A stretch of 38,239 bases of DNA from 2-12-FULL-41-17 sp964562855. Lineage in GTDB: Bacteria > Patescibacteriota > Microgenomatia > Curtissbacterales > GWA2-41-24. Shown here piece after piece: positions 37,533 through 38,239 of this stretch (position 1 is the first letter of the stretch; each line of letters starts with the position of its first letter). The notes below the pieces were generated by a model, which searched no databases, had not been told where the DNA came from, and was given only the letters and a program-made list of their open reading frames with translations. The position numbers and the translations under genes are program-made. The stretch is taken from positions 1 through 38,239 of the forward strand of contig CAZLVB010000005.1 in NCBI GenBank assembly GCA_964562855.1, written 5' to 3'.

Positions 37533-38239
37533 GGAACTACTGGTTAGCGCATCATTTATAGCCGCTTTTTTTGCCGGAGTCGCCGCTCTATTTGCGCCTT
37601 GCTGTGTAACAGTTCTTTTGCCTACTTATCTGGCGTCCATTTTTAAACAACGGTCAACAATTTTTTTGATGACCTCTGTTTATTTTTTAGGCTTACTGGC
37701 TGTATTCATGCCCATCGGTCTTGGTGCTTCGGCAATCACGCAGGTATTCAGCTCGTATCACACCCTTATTTTTGCCTTAGGAGCCGTCTTTTTGGTAACA
37801 CTGGGTCTTATACTTCTTATGGGAATTCAATTTTCTCTTGTCAGTCCGGTCCATCCGCAGCTTCGAAATTCGAGCTTAGGATCGGTCTTCGTTTTAGGAA
37901 TTTTTTCTGGAATAGCCACAACTTGTTGTGCGCCGGTTCTTGCCGGTGTTTTAACTCTAGCCGCTCTTCCAGCCTCATTTCTCTTGGGCGGTGCTTACAC
38001 CTTGGCTTATGTCTTAGGAATGGTGATTCCGCTGTTTGTCCTGAGTGCTCTTCTGGATAAAGGCAAGTTTACCGAAAAGTTCTTCGTCTTTCGAAAGACA
38101 GTCAGCTACTCGCTTTTGGGGAAAAAGATTCGCCTGACACTAGCTAATCTTTTCTCGGGCGCTATGTTTTTAGTGCTGGGAATGGTAATAATTTATCTTG
38201 CCGCAACCAATAATTTGGTAACCCACGCAACTTACCAAA
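37531..38239 (+). CDS. CcdA/DsbD-like membrane protein (partial at window end)
   Basis: 236 codons are visible and the gene continues past the window. There are about six membrane helices in the DsbD/CcdA arrangement. Motif FAPCCVTVLLPTYL (Cys24/Cys25) and IATTCCAPVLAGVL (Cys132/Cys133) occupy the positions of the two conserved CcdA cysteines, but each is doubled. CcdA passes electrons across the membrane to reduce disulfides. In a copper cluster it might keep extracytoplasmic metal-binding cysteines reduced. The start codon lies in a hairpin arm. Confidence 0.8.
   Translation, partial: MELLVSASFIAAFFAGVAALFAPCCVTVLLPTYLASIFKQRSTIFLMTSVYFLGLLAVFMPIGLGASAITQVFSSYHTLIFALGAVFLVTLGLILLMGIQFSLVSPVHPQLRNSSLGSVFVLGIFSGIATTCCAPVLAGVLTLAALPASFLLGGAYTLAYVLGMVIPLFVLSALLDKGKFTEKFFVFRKTVSYSLLGKKIRLTLANLFSGAMFLVLGMVIIYLAATNNLVTHATYQ

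Noticed and set aside
1..38239. CRISPR array, insertion sequence or rRNA operon
   Set aside because: No regularly spaced identical repeats, transposase genes or rRNA segments were seen.

Overview
The window looks like a chromosomal segment from a Candidate Phyla Radiation (Patescibacteria) bacterium, most likely a Microgenomates (OP11) relative. This is inferred, not proven. The reasons are an AT-rich, densely packed genome, families typical of that group (DUF5679, DUF4446, DUF3048, SecDF, a PUR-alpha-like DUF3276 protein, a family 4 uracil-DNA glycosylase without its Fe-S cysteines), shortened aminoacyl-tRNA synthetases, and a B12-dependent ribonucleotide reductase.

Layout. 1-6.3 kb: small conserved proteins, a DUF4446-DUF3048 pair, a winged-helix/nucleotidyltransferase-like protein, secD-secF split by an odd A-rich spacer, an unknown small protein and msrB. 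6.3-13.2 kb: cca and recJ diverge; a candidate structured RNA with its own promoter and terminator lies between recJ and aspS; then aspS, a DD-carboxypeptidase and an unknown membrane protein. 13.2-17.3 kb: gltX, a PIG-L deacetylase, a short CysRS/MshC-like ligase and an APH-fold kinase, closely packed. 17.3-22.2 kb: DUF3276, a MazEF-type toxin-antitoxin pair, an SDR enzyme, tRNA-Gln(CUG), an unknown protein, and nfeD-slipin. 22.2-27.9 kb: an Ala/Gly-rich repeat protein, a packed run of small enzymes (cupin, PNPOx-like, alpha/beta hydrolase), a Nudix enzyme, formyl-THF cyclo-ligase, a holin-like membrane protein and a MIP18-family Fe-S factor. 27.9-33.2 kb: a B12/deoxynucleotide block with nrdR-nrdJ under paired NrdR boxes, a RelBE-type module, udg and a cobalamin adenosyltransferase. 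33.2-38.2 kb: a matrixin-like protease, then a copper cluster (CsoR-like repressor, two small membrane proteins, CopB-type ATPase, a 56-residue YHS protein, a CcdA-like protein cut by the window end).

Cross-cutting signals. (1) Short palindromes related to a CCTTCGA...CTCAGG core are scattered between genes, and several also lie in frame inside nrdJ and cca, much as Rickettsia palindromic elements do. (2) Many start codons lie only 6-9 nt after a good -10 box, implying leaderless mRNAs, while several small genes have strong GGAGG sites. (3) The RelBE-type module separates nrdJ from a relic of an nrdJ 3' end. (4) PIG-L plus an MshC-like ligase hints at a low-molecular-weight thiol or cysteine conjugate. 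(5) NrdJ needs adenosylcobalamin and the window encodes the adenosyltransferase that makes it.
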